Notes: generated by a model from the sequence alone, not told the origin. Positions 25,492 through 36,710 are shown, numbered from the stretch's first letter. The stretch: 64,000 bases of DNA from Mycolicibacterium parafortuitum (GCF_010725485.1 NZ_AP022598.1:5952001-6016000); one strand, 5' to 3'. Numbers and translations are program-made.

Positions 25492-27336
25492 TTATCCGGT
25501 GCATTCGGGCACCATAACTCGGGGCGTCACCGTCTCAACTAACGGCAGAACCGGAGCACGGGGCTTTCCCGGCACTGAGGGCTCTGACAACTGAAACATG
25601 ACATCAGCAGTCTGTCCAGGGGTGATAATAAGCTGAACCTCAAAGACGGGGTGTCCACGCTCGGTATATAGGATCGCCGGCACACGCTCTCCGTTGAGAA
25701 GCACGCTAGAAAGTTCCGCCCCTCTTGTAGCGACGAGACGGACAGATGTCACATTTGTACCGGGAGGTACTGCTAGTCCTAAATCGGGAGAAAGCCCCTC
25801 AGCACCAACTACGTAAGAGGGCAAACCTTCTGGCACCTCATTGGTCAGCTTGACCGTAACCGTGGATGCGCGCGTTTCACCTTGGCATTTATCCGCAGCG
25901 TATTCGATTTCACTTCTCAAATAGTAGTCGAGCTTATTTCCACCTAGATTGTTGATAACCACTTGAGCGTAGGGGGTCGGGTCCTCTGGCACAGCAAGAG
26001 CCAAAGGTGTCTCCTCAAGTAGCTGCTGTTCCTCCGGCACGGCGCTCCAGACGGCAATTCTGCGTTCGCTGACCGCGCGACCCAAGGCTTCCAACAGCTG
26101 CCGCGGCGACTTGACCGACCCCGTCATTTTCGAAACGACGGCGCTGGCGATGTCCTCAAGATACTGCTTGCGCTCTGCTCGCTGATCAGCCGTGAAACGG
26201 CTATATGCAGTCGCCTCCGTAAGTTCCACGACGTTATCCCGCGATACAATTTCGCCATCAGGCATCGTTATAGGCCCGATGGCCCCCAGGATGTAACTTA
26301 GTGCGACTGGGTCGATCGCAATGGCCCCGTCAACTTTCATGCCCGTTTGTTGGAGCCACATCCCCTGCCATATTTGAGCGGCATAAGGAAAGTGCGGACT
26401 GATGTTGCTATTGCGAATATCGAAGAAAGGCTGGTTATAGCCGTATTGCTGGTCATACTCGAAGCCAAAATCCACGGGAGCTACCGCACCCGTTAGATCC
26501 GTATTCGGGGCCAGGGTGTCGACCACCGGCACGCCATTGTCGAATCGGAGAATTCCGTAGCCGCCCAGGAGGCCGCCCGTTCCTCTTACTTCAGCGTTGG
26601 TCTGGAAGCCCATGAAATAGGAGCGGGGCCCGTCGGCCCCCATCATCGCTGGTGCCAGCCGTGCCGCCAACGCGGTGTTCTCAATGATCGAGGTGACACC
26701 GGAGATCTGACTCTGGAGCTGGGTCCGGGCATCGCTCAACAGGGATACATAACGCGGATCCGTGATGGCGGCGGCATCGGCATTAAGGCGCTTGGCACTT
26801 TCCGCCAACTTGCTTAGTTCCGGTTCCTGGCTCCGTAGGAGCCCAACGTCCACCCGGCCGTCCTGATAGAGGCGGTCCGGGGAAATGGTCAGTCCCACAT
26901 CTGCGGCCGGCCGCAAGACATCCGAGGCAAGGCCGAGGACGACCTCGGTTACCTGCTGGCCCGTCTTGAACGGGCTGCCGACCCACGGAAGTGCTGAAGC
27001 AACGTTCCACGCAAGCGAATGGGTCGCGTCGCGGGCATCCCGGGCACTGACCAGTGCTTCGTCCGCGGCGCTCGACGCTGCCTCGGTGTTCCCGTCGAGC
27101 AGCGCATCTTTCGCGGCTTGGGCGTGACTGCGTGCTTGTTCGAGATTCGATTTCGCCTGGAAGGCGCCGACGGCTACCCAGATCCCCAAACCGAGGACGA
27201 CCAGCACGACCACGGCCGTCCCCCAGAGGAGACCGCGTCGCCGGGCGAAGTCGCGCCGCTCGTCGTCGTAATCCGTGTATTCGTCACCGTTATCGGCGTT
27301 GTCATGGTCAGGCCGGCGTCGCGGGAAAAATTGCAC
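25492..27336 (-). CDS. DUF4012 membrane-anchored extracellular protein
   Basis: The 614-residue protein has a charged cytoplasmic N-terminus (RRRPDHDNADNGDEYTDYDD), one membrane helix (about residues 34-57) and a large external domain. Blocks such as SYFMGFQTNAEVRGTGGLLGGYGIL and GAIAIDPVALSYILGAIGPI are characteristic of DUF4012, often found in actinobacterial polysaccharide loci. Function is unknown; a role in assembling or attaching polysaccharide outside the cell is suggested by context. The GTG start has AGGA upstream. It follows the terminator of the small secreted protein gene, so it has its own promoter or depends on read-through. Confidence 0.85.
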   Translation of the reverse strand: MQFFPRRRPDHDNADNGDEYTDYDDERRDFARRRGLLWGTAVVVLVVLGLGIWVAVGAFQAKSNLEQARSHAQAAKDALLDGNTEAASSAADEALVSARDARDATHSLAWNVASALPWVGSPFKTGQQVTEVVLGLASDVLRPAADVGLTISPDRLYQDGRVDVGLLRSQEPELSKLAESAKRLNADAAAITDPRYVSLLSDARTQLQSQISGVTSIIENTALAARLAPAMMGADGPRSYFMGFQTNAEVRGTGGLLGGYGILRFDNGVPVVDTLAPNTDLTGAVAPVDFGFEYDQQYGYNQPFFDIRNSNISPHFPYAAQIWQGMWLQQTGMKVDGAIAIDPVALSYILGAIGPITMPDGEIVSRDNVVELTEATAYSRFTADQRAERKQYLEDIASAVVSKMTGSVKSPRQLLEALGRAVSERRIAVWSAVPEEQQLLEETPLALAVPEDPTPYAQVVINNLGGNKLDYYLRSEIEYAADKCQGETRASTVTVKLTNEVPEGLPSYVVGAEGLSPDLGLAVPPGTNVTSVRLVATRGAELSSVLLNGERVPAILYTERGHPVFEVQLIITPGQTADVMFQLSEPSVPGKPRAPVLPLVETVTPRVMVPECTG

Positions 27337-27355
27337 TCAGAATGTCCTGTACATA

Positions 27356-27397
27356 GTTGAAGCCTGCACGTCAGCTGAGCGACGTGCAGGCTTCAAC
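27356..27397 (-). terminator. perfect 17-bp stem-loop, probable terminator
   Basis: Two perfectly complementary 17-base arms (27356-27372 and 27381-27397) flank an 8-base loop. It lies just after the stop of the minus-strand secreted protein gene and just before the DUF4012 gene, so it should end transcription of the former. There is no long T-run, as is common for mycobacterial terminators. Confidence 0.8.
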
Positions 27398-27424
27398 ACC
27401 TGGCATTTATTTGGTGATGTCCGA

Positions 27425-27847
27425 CTAGCTCGTGCAAGTGCCCGTCGTGACACCGCCGTACGAACCCGCGACGATCGAGTACGACCGTCCTCCGAAGCAG
27501 GACGACAGCTCGACCTCGCCGTAGCTGGCCAGCTGTGCATTCAGCCGATCAACGCGGGCCTCCCAGAACGGGGCGAAGATCGAGTCTGGGTTCGCCTCCA
27601 GCAGGGACTCGTAGTTCAGGATCGTGAGCCGAGTCCAGTAGGTCGAGGTCCGGGTCACCGCACCGGTGAACTGAACCACGAACACACCGAACAGGCCCTG
27701 AGGCTGCTGAGCGAGATCGCTCATCACCGGAGCGGCCGGAAGCTGCACGGCCGGAGCAGCATTCGCGGCGATCGGAGCGAGAGTGGCGGCGCCGGCGACG
27801 GCAACGGCCGCAGCCCCGACCTTGAACTTCGTAGCGATGGCGTTCAT
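27425..27847 (-). CDS. small secreted protein of unknown function
   Basis: A 140-residue protein with a Sec signal peptide (KFKVGAAAVAVAGAATLAPI then ANA-A cleavage about residue 28). The mature part has FVVQFTGAVTRTSTYWTRLT and two Cys (SSCFGGRSY and the C-terminal TGTCTS) that may form a disulfide. The ATG is preceded by GGGGGGA at a good distance; longer open frame upstream is not needed. I do not recognise the family. It lies at the right border of the polysaccharide locus, divergent from accD5, and ends in a strong stem-loop, so it is a single-gene unit. Confidence 0.75.
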   Translation of the reverse strand: MNAIATKFKVGAAAVAVAGAATLAPIAANAAPAVQLPAAPVMSDLAQQPQGLFGVFVVQFTGAVTRTSTYWTRLTILNYESLLEANPDSIFAPFWEARVDRLNAQLASYGEVELSSCFGGRSYSIVAGSYGGVTTGTCTS

Positions 27848-29940
<2,093 letters not shown>

Positions 29941-29968
29941 TCTGACCTAACGAGAAAGGCTCTCCGTC

Positions 29969-30250
29969 ATGAACCATGACGCCGACATCGTCGAGGTCTC
30001 CGATCCACGGGACATGACCATCGACGACCCGCCCGCCCCCACCCCGCACTTCCAGGTACTCAAGGGCGAACCCACCCTCGAAGAACTCGCCGCACTCGTC
30101 ACCGTGCTGGCCGGCGCCGGCGGCGGCGCACCCGCCGACCCCGGACCCCAGGAACTCAACCTCTGGGGCCACCCGGTCGACAAACTGCGCTACGACGTCA
30201 CCAGCTGGCAACGCACCACCCTGTGGGAACGCACCCACATGCGGCACTGA
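29969..30250 (+). CDS. accE5: acyl-CoA carboxylase epsilon subunit
   Basis: A 93-residue protein with a short acidic head and [19 protein letters not shown], then the C-terminal [19 protein letters not shown]. The block 'V-x-G-x-P-T-x-EELAAL' and the C-terminal WxxxxR-x-x region are the hallmark of the actinobacterial epsilon subunit, which tightens the AccA3-AccD5 complex. It begins 28 bases after accD5 with AGAAAGG upstream, so the two are co-transcribed. Confidence 0.94.
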   Translation: MNHDADIVEVSDPRDMTIDDPPAPTPHFQVLKGEPTLEELAALVTVLAGAGGGAPADPGPQELNLWGHPVDKLRYDVTSWQRTTLWERTHMRH

Positions 30251-30258
30251 CCTCGCCG

Positions 30259-30888
30259 ATGACGCGTTTCGTCCTCGGCTCGGCGTCGCAGGGCCGGCTC
30301 AAGGTGCTCAGACAGGCCGGCATCGACCCTGTCGTGGTCGTCTCCGACGTCGACGAGGACGCGCTGATCGGTTCACTCGACCCGGAAACACCACCGGAAG
30401 CCGTGGTCGCGAAACTGGCCAATGCCAAGGCGCTCAGTGTCGCCGCGGCACTCCCCCAAGAGCTGTTGGCCGATTGCGTTGTGCTGGGCTGTGATTCGAT
30501 GCTGCACCTGGATGGCCGACTCACGGGTAAGCCCGGCTCGGCGGATGCGGCACGAAGGCAATGGGAGTCGATGGCCGGTACCGTCGGGCATCTGCTCACC
30601 GGACACGCGCTGCTACGGCTGACCGACGGCGTGATCACCCACACCGAGGGCGATACCGGCAGCACCGCCATTCATTTCGGATCGCCGAGCGCAGCCGACC
30701 TCGACCGCTACGTGGACACTGGTGAACCGATCCACGTCGCGGGGGCGTTCACCCTGGACGGCCTCGGCGGCTGGTTTATCGATCGGATCGACGGCGACCC
30801 GTCGAACGTGATCGGGGTCAGTCTGCCCGTGATCCGACAGCTGCTCGGCCGCGCGGAGCTGTCGGTCACCGACTTCTGGACGCGCTGA
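30259..30888 (+). CDS. maf: Maf-family nucleotide pyrophosphatase
   Basis: A 209-residue protein starting [20 protein letters not shown], the classical Maf 'LAS-x-S-x-R-x-x-LL' motif, followed by [18 protein letters not shown] with the catalytic Asp, and [25 protein letters not shown]. Maf proteins hydrolyse non-canonical or modified NTPs to monophosphates and are linked to septum control. The ATG (TRFVLGS) lies eight bases past the accE5 stop; a longer in-frame start overlaps accE5. Corresponds to Rv3282. Its stop directly abuts the stop of a convergent minus-strand gene. Confidence 0.93.
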   Translation: MTRFVLGSASQGRLKVLRQAGIDPVVVVSDVDEDALIGSLDPETPPEAVVAKLANAKALSVAAALPQELLADCVVLGCDSMLHLDGRLTGKPGSADAARRQWESMAGTVGHLLTGHALLRLTDGVITHTEGDTGSTAIHFGSPSAADLDRYVDTGEPIHVAGAFTLDGLGGWFIDRIDGDPSNVIGVSLPVIRQLLGRAELSVTDFWTR

Positions 30889-31245
30889 CTAGCAGCCCGG
30901 GTAACGCCGTTTGAGCGCGAACGTCACGCGCTGAGGCTTCGCACCGACCTTCACCGTCGAGTCGGCGCGCGGCGACTGACCGCACACGACCCAGTTGGTG
31001 TAGTTGTAGACCACCTGGTTGTTGACCGAGTCATAGATGTTGAACCGCACGTTGTCTTCTCCGGCGGCTCCGATGACGCTGTTCACGGCGCGCTCCAGGA
31101 CCTCGCCACGCAGCGCCGGCATCGTCCACGTCGACGACTGAGCACCGGCGATCGGCGCAGCCGCGATTCCCGCGGCCACTATTCCGACAGATGCCGCCAA
31201 TGCCGCGATGTTCCGCCCTTGCCTCGTGAAACCCTTGCGCTCCAT
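30889..31245 (-). CDS. secreted PASTA-like small protein, copy 1
   Basis: A 118-residue exported protein: signal peptide to about residue 35 (NIAALAASVGIVAAGIAAAPIAGAQ), then SSTWTMPALRGEVLERAVNSV and a C-terminal NWVVCGQSPRADSTVKVGAKPQRVTFALKR. The last block resembles a PASTA repeat ('VxxQsPxaGtxv..g..V.l.v'). It is a paralogue of the next gene: both share W-x-MP-x-L, a Y-N-x-x-NWVVCG-x-SP block, a V-T-F/L-x-L/V ending and a C-terminal Cys. Two Cys (NWVVCG and terminal YPGC) may pair. Its stop touches that of maf. Function unknown; a wall-glycan binder is possible. Confidence 0.72.
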   Translation of the reverse strand: MERKGFTRQGRNIAALAASVGIVAAGIAAAPIAGAQSSTWTMPALRGEVLERAVNSVIGAAGEDNVRFNIYDSVNNQVVYNYTNWVVCGQSPRADSTVKVGAKPQRVTFALKRRYPGC

Positions 31246-31318
31246 GGCAAGAACCCTAGCGTTGGCTGTGGGTTCACTGCCAACGCTTCGATAACGATTT
31301 GCTAAAGGCGACCCGCGC

Positions 31319-31687
31319 CTAGGCCCCGCAGTGCTCCGCGCCGGGTCGCTCGACCAGCAGCGTCACCGACTTCGTCTTCTGCGTCAGCTTGCTGCCCGCC
31401 TTCGGCGATTCCCCGCAGACGACCCAGTTCTCCAGGTTGTAGACCGGGGCGTGGTTCGGTGCGACGACCTTGAACGTCAACGGCATCTGCTCGACGTCGG
31501 CCTCGACTTCCTGCTCGGCCGAGAACAGGAGCTTGTCCTTCAGGTCCGGCATCACCCACATCGCGTCGGGTTCCTTGTACTGGATCAGGCCGTCGTCCGC
31601 ATGCGCGCCCGCAGGGCCGGCCGCACCGATCGCGCCAACGAACAACGCACCCGCCGCGATAGTTGCTGAGACAAATTTCTTCTGCAC
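31319..31687 (-). CDS. secreted PASTA-like small protein, copy 2
   Basis: A 122-residue exported protein with signal peptide KKFVSATIAAGALFVGAIGA and cleavage after AGAHA near residue 30. The mature part has MWVMPDLKDKLLFSAEQEV and NWVVCGESPKAGSKLTQKTK, then VTLLVERPGAEHCGA. The pattern is the same as in the neighbouring downstream gene, including the conserved Cys in NWVVCG and one near the C-terminus. The two genes are separated by 73 bases and probably arose by duplication. The PASTA-like C-terminal half suggests cell-wall association; this is inference. Confidence 0.75.
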   Translation of the reverse strand: MQKKFVSATIAAGALFVGAIGAAGPAGAHADDGLIQYKEPDAMWVMPDLKDKLLFSAEQEVEADVEQMPLTFKVVAPNHAPVYNLENWVVCGESPKAGSKLTQKTKSVTLLVERPGAEHCGA

Positions 31688-32013
31688 TGCACACCCCTTG
31701 AGTAGGTATCAGCCAGCCCGATGGAGGCCGACTCCCCAGTGAATGCTCGATAGGGCCGGACACGAAGCGTCGTCGCTCCGCCATGCGCTGCTGTCCAGGC
31801 AACTCTAAGCGAGCCCGCCCCGTGGTGCCGCCGTCCCCAGCAAACTGACAGGAATCCTCAAGCGCCCCTGCAGCCAGCCCGGCCCACACACCGGTCGACC
31901 CAAAAGAAAAACGGGCGGTGATCTGAACCACGTTTCAGTTGCGAGCGCGCATGTACGTGGGTAAATAGCGAAGAAGTGACGGGCATGATCATTCGTCCGG
32001 TGGGGGGCACCGC
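31688..32013. promoter_or_regulatory. divergent intergenic region with a weak SigF-like promoter candidate
   Basis: About 325 bases between the second PASTA-like gene and the acyltransferase gene with no gene seen. On the plus strand GTTG (31938-31941) and GGGTAA (31959-31964) are 17 bases apart, similar to but weaker than the SigF pattern GTTT-N15-17-GGGTA. A plausible ribosome-binding run GGTGGGGGG sits before the acyltransferase ATG. Confidence 0.3.
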
Positions 32014-33303
32014 ATGGTTACACGCTTCGATCAATGGCGGGAATCGTCTGCGCGTCGGCGTCGACGTGCAGAACGAGCAAATATCAGGCTGGACGTCCAA
32101 GGGTTGCGCATGGTCGCGGTCCTTGCGGTGCTGGCCCATCATCTGACCGGCTGGCCGCAGGGCGGCTTCGTCGGCATCGACATCTTCTTCGTGATTGCCG
32201 GCTACTTCGCTACTGAGAGTTTGCTGACGACCGCCGCGGACACGGGCAGGCCGGAGCTCCGCAACTTCTACCTCGGGCGGCTGCGCCGCATCGTGCCCGC
32301 CGCGACCGTCGTCCTGATCCTGACGATCGCCGCGTCGGCCCTTGCCTTTTCGGCATCGCGGGCCCGGGACGTCGGCATCGACGCGCTGTACGCGTTCTTC
32401 TTCGTGGCGAACTGGCACTTCGCGGCCGACGGCGTCGATCCCGTCACCACCACCGACACCGCGTCCCCGTTGCTGCACTATTGGCCGCTGGCGGTCGAGG
32501 AGCAGGTCTTCATCGCGTGGCCGCTGCTGATCCTGGCCGTCACCGCGATCGCCGTGCGCAAAGCGTGCAGCGACGAACGGTGGCGCGCCCACCTCGGCGC
32601 CGCGGTCGGCGGCGTCGCCGTCGCGTCCCTGGCCTGGGCGGCCTACCAGACCATGACCTCGCCGACCGTAGCGTTCCTCAGCACCTTCACCCGCGTCTGG
32701 GAACTCGGCGTCGGCGCACTACTGGCGGTGGCCGCCGGCAGCCTTGCGCGTCTCCCCGATCCGCTGCGCCCGATCCTGTCGTGGCTCGGCCTGGCGCTCA
32801 TCGGCGCCGCGTTCGTCCTGATCGACGGCACGTCCGGATTCCCGGCACCGTGGGCGCTGCTGCCGGTCGCCGGCGCGGCCCTGGTGATCGGCGCGGGCAT
32901 CGGGCGTGAACCCAACCTGCAGGGCTTCCTGCGCAATCGCGCCAGCACCTACCTCGGCGACCTCTCCTACTCGCTGTACCTGGTGCACTGGCCGGTGATC
33001 GTGCTACTGGCGACCGTGATGGACCGCGACGCGTACTACTACGCCAGCGCGGTCACGCTGACCCTCGGGCTCGCCGTCGCGCTGCACCACTTCGTCGAGA
33101 ACCCGATGCGCTACGCCGACCGGGGCGCCCTGCGGCAGGCCCGCGAGGACCGCAGGCACGGCCTGCACCACACCAGCCCGGCCACCAAGCTCGCCGGGGT
33201 GGGCGCGCTGATCCTGATCACCCTCAGCGTCATCAGTTACGCGATGAGCCCCGAGGCGATCGACGCACCCGCACCGGTGGCACCCGCGGTCCCCGCCCCC
33301 TGA
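32014..33303 (+). CDS. membrane acyltransferase 3 family protein (OafA-like, without SGNH domain)
   Basis: A 429-residue protein with about ten membrane helices. It has DVQGLRMVAVLAVLAHHLTG with the conserved His near the first helix, GGFVGIDIFFVIAGYFAT, RRLRRIVPA-like LGRLRRIVPAATVVL, and LHYWPLAVEEQVFIAWPLL, all diagnostic of acyltransferase 3 proteins that O-acylate extracellular glycans. It lacks the C-terminal SGNH domain of OafA proteins, ending in a Pro/Ala-rich tail after one last helix. The ATG is preceded by GGTGGGGGG. It may acetylate or acylate a wall or surface polysaccharide, possibly the product of the locus upstream; substrate unknown. Confidence 0.9.
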   Translation: MVTRFDQWRESSARRRRRAERANIRLDVQGLRMVAVLAVLAHHLTGWPQGGFVGIDIFFVIAGYFATESLLTTAADTGRPELRNFYLGRLRRIVPAATVVLILTIAASALAFSASRARDVGIDALYAFFFVANWHFAADGVDPVTTTDTASPLLHYWPLAVEEQVFIAWPLLILAVTAIAVRKACSDERWRAHLGAAVGGVAVASLAWAAYQTMTSPTVAFLSTFTRVWELGVGALLAVAAGSLARLPDPLRPILSWLGLALIGAAFVLIDGTSGFPAPWALLPVAGAALVIGAGIGREPNLQGFLRNRASTYLGDLSYSLYLVHWPVIVLLATVMDRDAYYYASAVTLTLGLAVALHHFVENPMRYADRGALRQAREDRRHGLHHTSPATKLAGVGALILITLSVISYAMSPEAIDAPAPVAPAVPAP

Positions 33304-33357
33304 TCTGGACACGATTGAGGCCAGATCCGAGCCGGCCCGCCCGGTAGGCTCTGTGAC

Positions 33358-34254
33358 GTGCCACTACCTGCCGATCCCAGCCCTGCCCTGCAGTCCTACG
33401 CCCACCCCGAGCGACTGGTCACCGCCGACTGGCTGTCCGGCAATCTCGGCAGGCCCGGCCTGGCCATCGTCGAGTCCGACGAGGACGTACTGCTCTACGA
33501 CACCGGCCACATCCCCGGCGCCGTCAAGATCGACTGGCACACCGACCTCAACGACCCGAACGTGCGTGACTACATCACCGGCGAGCAATTCGCCGACCTG
33601 ATGAACCGCAAGGGCATCTCCCGCGACGACACCGTGGTGATCTACGGCGACAAGAGCAACTGGTGGGCCGCCTACGCGCTGTGGGTCTTCACCCTGTTCG
33701 GCCACCCCGATGTGCGACTGCTCGACGGCGGCCGCAACCTGTGGATCTCCGACGGCCGCGACACCACCCTGGACGTGCCGAACAAGCAGACCACCGGCTA
33801 CCCCGTCGTCGAGCGCAACGACGCTCCGATCCGCGCGTTCAAGGACGACGTGCTCGCCATTCTCGGCAAGCAGCCGCTGATCGACGTGCGCTCCCCGCAG
33901 GAGTACACCGGCGAGCGCACCCACATGCCGGACTACCCCGAAGAGGGAGCGCTGCGCGGCGGCCACATCCCGACCGCGGTGTCCATCCCGTGGGCGAAGG
34001 CCGCGCTGGACAACGGAAAGTTCCGCAGCAGAGCCGAACTCGACGAGCTCTACGGCTTCCTGACCCCCGACGACGAGACGGTGGTGTACTGCCGCATCGG
34101 TGAGCGCTCCAGCCACACCTGGTTCGTGCTGACCCACCTGCTCGGCCTGCCCGGCGTGCGCAACTACGACGGCTCCTGGACTGAGTGGGGCAACGCGGTG
34201 CGGGTCCCGGTGGCCGTCGGGGAACAGCCGGGCGAAGCGCCGGGCGCCAAATGA
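33358..34254 (+). CDS. sseA: thiosulfate/3-mercaptopyruvate sulfurtransferase
   Basis: A 298-residue protein with two rhodanese domains. The first has [17 protein letters not shown], the second [12 protein letters not shown] and [11 protein letters not shown], with the active-site loop [17 protein letters not shown] around Cys245. The enzyme moves sulfane sulfur to acceptors and is homologous to M. tuberculosis SseA (Rv3283). The GTG start lies 55 bases after the acyltransferase gene. Its stop overlaps the start of the SufE-like gene by four bases, which fits SseA handing sulfur to that partner. Confidence 0.95.
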   Translation: MPLPADPSPALQSYAHPERLVTADWLSGNLGRPGLAIVESDEDVLLYDTGHIPGAVKIDWHTDLNDPNVRDYITGEQFADLMNRKGISRDDTVVIYGDKSNWWAAYALWVFTLFGHPDVRLLDGGRNLWISDGRDTTLDVPNKQTTGYPVVERNDAPIRAFKDDVLAILGKQPLIDVRSPQEYTGERTHMPDYPEEGALRGGHIPTAVSIPWAKAALDNGKFRSRAELDELYGFLTPDDETVVYCRIGERSSHTWFVLTHLLGLPGVRNYDGSWTEWGNAVRVPVAVGEQPGEAPGAK

Positions 34255-34661
34255 CCATGCCGGCCGCGCTGGCCGAGGTGGTGTCGGACTTCAAAGACGT
34301 TGAGGGACAAGACAAACTGGCCCTGCTGCTGGAGTTCGCCGACGAGCTACCCCCGCTGCCCGCCGAACTCGAAGAGGCGGCGATGGAACCGGTGCCGGAA
34401 TGCCAGTCGCCGCTGTTCCTGCACGTCGACGCCGGCGACCGCGACCACGTCCGGCTGTACTTCAGCGCCCCCGCCGAGGCGCCGACCACCCGCGGCTTCG
34501 CCGCGATCCTGGCCACCGGGCTCGACGGGCAGTCCGCCGGCGATATCCTCGCCGTCCCCGACGACTTCTACACCGACCTCGGCCTGGCCAAGCTGATCAG
34601 CCCGCTACGGCTGCGCGGCATGTCGGCGATGCTGACCCGGATCAAGAACCGCCTCAAGTAA
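34251..34661 (+). CDS. SufE-like sulfur acceptor protein
   Basis: A 136-residue protein, the size of E. coli SufE. It has [15 protein letters not shown] and then [14 protein letters not shown] with Cys51 at the position of the SufE persulfide-accepting Cys, followed by [19 protein letters not shown] and [16 protein letters not shown]. SufE proteins take sulfur from a desulfurase or sulfurtransferase. The ATG overlaps the sseA stop (ATGA), implying a functional pair; corresponds to Rv3284. Confidence 0.92.
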   Translation: MTMPAALAEVVSDFKDVEGQDKLALLLEFADELPPLPAELEEAAMEPVPECQSPLFLHVDAGDRDHVRLYFSAPAEAPTTRGFAAILATGLDGQSAGDILAVPDDFYTDLGLAKLISPLRLRGMSAMLTRIKNRLK

Positions 34662-34745
34662 CACCGGCGGCCATCCGCGGCGATAAGACAGTGACCGCGA
34701 ACGACCATGCGCATCCCCGGTGGGGATGCCCAGAAGGGGAGACGG

Positions 34746-35063
34746 ATGACGACCACGGGATGGGATCGGGCGCGCAAGATCGCCGCATGGAGCGCGGTAC
34801 TGGCCGCACCGACGGCGCTGCTGGTGCTCTCGGCCGGGACCGCGTCGGCAGACCGGATCAGCCCCAACCGGACCGTCAACAGCGGCCAGGGCACCGTGTC
34901 CAAGGACGCGACGTTCGGCGAGGTGCGTGGCGCCGATGACGCGCTGCACGCCCAGGGCGAGATCCGCGACTCGATGATCGCTGTCCCCGGACGCATCGAC
35001 GGCACCCGCGCCCGCGGCTTCCGGCCCAGCTGGTCCGGCGGACCCGCCATGGGTCGCTGGTGA
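34746..35063 (+). CDS. small exported protein of unknown function
   Basis: A 105-residue protein with a signal peptide (RKIAAWSAVLAAPTALLVLS then GTASA, cleavage about residue 35). The mature 70 residues are polar and Gly/Arg-rich, with ISPNRTVNSGQGTVSKDATF and no Cys. AGGGGAGA lies before the ATG at a good distance. I do not recognise the family. It follows the sufE-like gene by 84 bases and converges with the SulP gene. Confidence 0.65.
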   Translation: MTTTGWDRARKIAAWSAVLAAPTALLVLSAGTASADRISPNRTVNSGQGTVSKDATFGEVRGADDALHAQGEIRDSMIAVPGRIDGTRARGFRPSWSGGPAMGRW

Positions 35064-35081
35064 GCTGACCCGGCTCCCCTC

Positions 35082-36710
35082 TCAGCCCGCCTCTTGGCGG
35101 ACATGGCTGCGGGCATGCGCGATCGCGTCGTCGAGCGAATCGAGTAAGTGGTTCTCGTGGCGCAGCGCGTCGATGACCCCGACGTTGTCCAGCAGCGCCC
35201 GATGTTCGGGCTGCACGCCCTTGATGATCACGGTGATGCCCCGGGACTCGAGATCCTCGACGATCTCGGCCAGCGTGTTGGCGCCGGTGGCATCGAGCAT
35301 GCCCAGCTGGGACATCCGGATGATCACCACCGCCACATCGCGGTGATGCTCGTCGACGATCGCCGATGAGATGCGTTCGGCGGCTCCGAAGAACATCGCG
35401 CCGTCGAGCCGCAGCAGCACGATGCGGTCGTCGCCCGGGCACGGCGGGCCCGGAAGCTCCTCGCGGGTGACGCTGCTGCGCCGGGCCAGCGCCCGCAACG
35501 CGAACACCGCGGCGACGATGACACCGATCTCGACCGCCTCGATCAGATCGAACACGATCGTGATCGACGCCGTGACCACGAACGTCACCGCGTCCGAGCG
35601 CGTCGACGTCACGATCCGCATCACCGTGCGCGCCGAAACCATCCGCACCGACGTCACCATCAGCACCGCCGCCAGCGACGCCAGCGGGATCGCCGCGACC
35701 GGCCCACTGGCCAGATAGACCACCCCGAGCAGCACCAGCGAGTGCACGATCGCCGACAGCCGGGTGCGGGCACCGGAACGCACGTTGACCGCGGTGCGCG
35801 CGATCGCCCCGGTGGCCGGCATGCCGCCGAACAGCCCGGAGGCCACCGACGCCAGCCCCTGCCCGACCAATTCCCGGTTCGGGTCGTAGCTGCCGGTGCG
35901 CGACATCGTCGCCGCGACCCGCGCGGACAACAGCGATTCGATCGCCGCCAGCGCCGCGATCGCCAACGCCGCACCAGAGAGCGCCCGCAACGCGGCCAGA
36001 TCCGTATGCGGCAGCACCGGCGCGGGCAGATGCGCGGGCAACTCCCCGATGCGCGCGACCGTCAGCGAGAACGCGATCGCCACCCCGGTCGCGGCCACGA
36101 CCGCGACCAGCGACGCCGGGATCGCGCGGTGCAGCCGCGGCAGCCCGACCATCAGGACCACCACCAGCGCCACGATCGCCAGCGCCGGCGCGGCCGCCGA
36201 CCACTCGATCGCGCGCAGCGACTGCCACGCCGCGGCCAGCGGCCGCTCCCCCTGCGGTGTCGACTGGCCGAGGGCGGCCGGGATCTGCTGCAGGAAGATG
36301 ATCGCGGCGATCCCGAGGGTGAAGCCCTCGATCACCGGCCACGGGATGAACGTCACCGCCCGGCCCAGACCCGCGACGCCGGCCGCCAGCACGATCAGCC
36401 CGGCCAGCACCGTCACCAACGCCAGGCTCGGCAGTCCGTACTGCGCGACGATCGGCGCCAGCACCACCGCCATCGCACCCGTCGGACCGGACACCTGGAC
36501 GTGCGACCCACCGAAGACCGCGGCGACCAGACCGGCCACCACCGCGGTGATCAACCCGGCGGCCGCGCCGGTTCCCGAGCTGATCCCGAACGCCAACGCC
36601 AGCGGCAGCGCCACCACCCCGACCGTCACCCCGGCCAGCACGTCGCGGCGCCAGCTGCGCGGCACCTCGGCGTAGTCGGCGCGCCGGGGCATCAACGATG
36701 CGATGTTCAC
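35082..36710 (-). CDS. SulP-family inorganic anion transporter with STAS domain
   Basis: The 542-residue protein has about 12-14 membrane helices starting RRDVLAGVTVGVVALPLALAF, with VSGPTGAMAVVLAPIV and GQGLASVASGLFGGMPATGAI, the SulP core motifs, and a C-terminal cytoplasmic STAS domain (ILLRLDGAMFFGAAERI ... QLGMLDATGANTLAEI). Family members carry sulfate, bicarbonate or other anions; the substrate here is not decided. The GTG start overlaps the stop of the ArsR gene (GTGA), so it is expressed with that regulator. The nearby sulfur-transfer genes make sulfate possible, and the carboxylases bicarbonate; both are guesses. Confidence 0.92.
   Translation of the reverse strand: MNIASLMPRRADYAEVPRSWRRDVLAGVTVGVVALPLALAFGISSGTGAAAGLITAVVAGLVAAVFGGSHVQVSGPTGAMAVVLAPIVAQYGLPSLALVTVLAGLIVLAAGVAGLGRAVTFIPWPVIEGFTLGIAAIIFLQQIPAALGQSTPQGERPLAAAWQSLRAIEWSAAAPALAIVALVVVLMVGLPRLHRAIPASLVAVVAATGVAIAFSLTVARIGELPAHLPAPVLPHTDLAALRALSGAALAIAALAAIESLLSARVAATMSRTGSYDPNRELVGQGLASVASGLFGGMPATGAIARTAVNVRSGARTRLSAIVHSLVLLGVVYLASGPVAAIPLASLAAVLMVTSVRMVSARTVMRIVTSTRSDAVTFVVTASITIVFDLIEAVEIGVIVAAVFALRALARRSSVTREELPGPPCPGDDRIVLLRLDGAMFFGAAERISSAIVDEHHRDVAVVIIRMSQLGMLDATGANTLAEIVEDLESRGITVIIKGVQPEHRALLDNVGVIDALRHENHLLDSLDDAIAHARSHVRQEAG

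Noticed and set aside
30259..30888. Reading 'Maf' here as a motility accessory factor linked with the DUF115 gene
   Set aside because: This is the unrelated Maf/YhdE nucleotide pyrophosphatase; only the names coincide.
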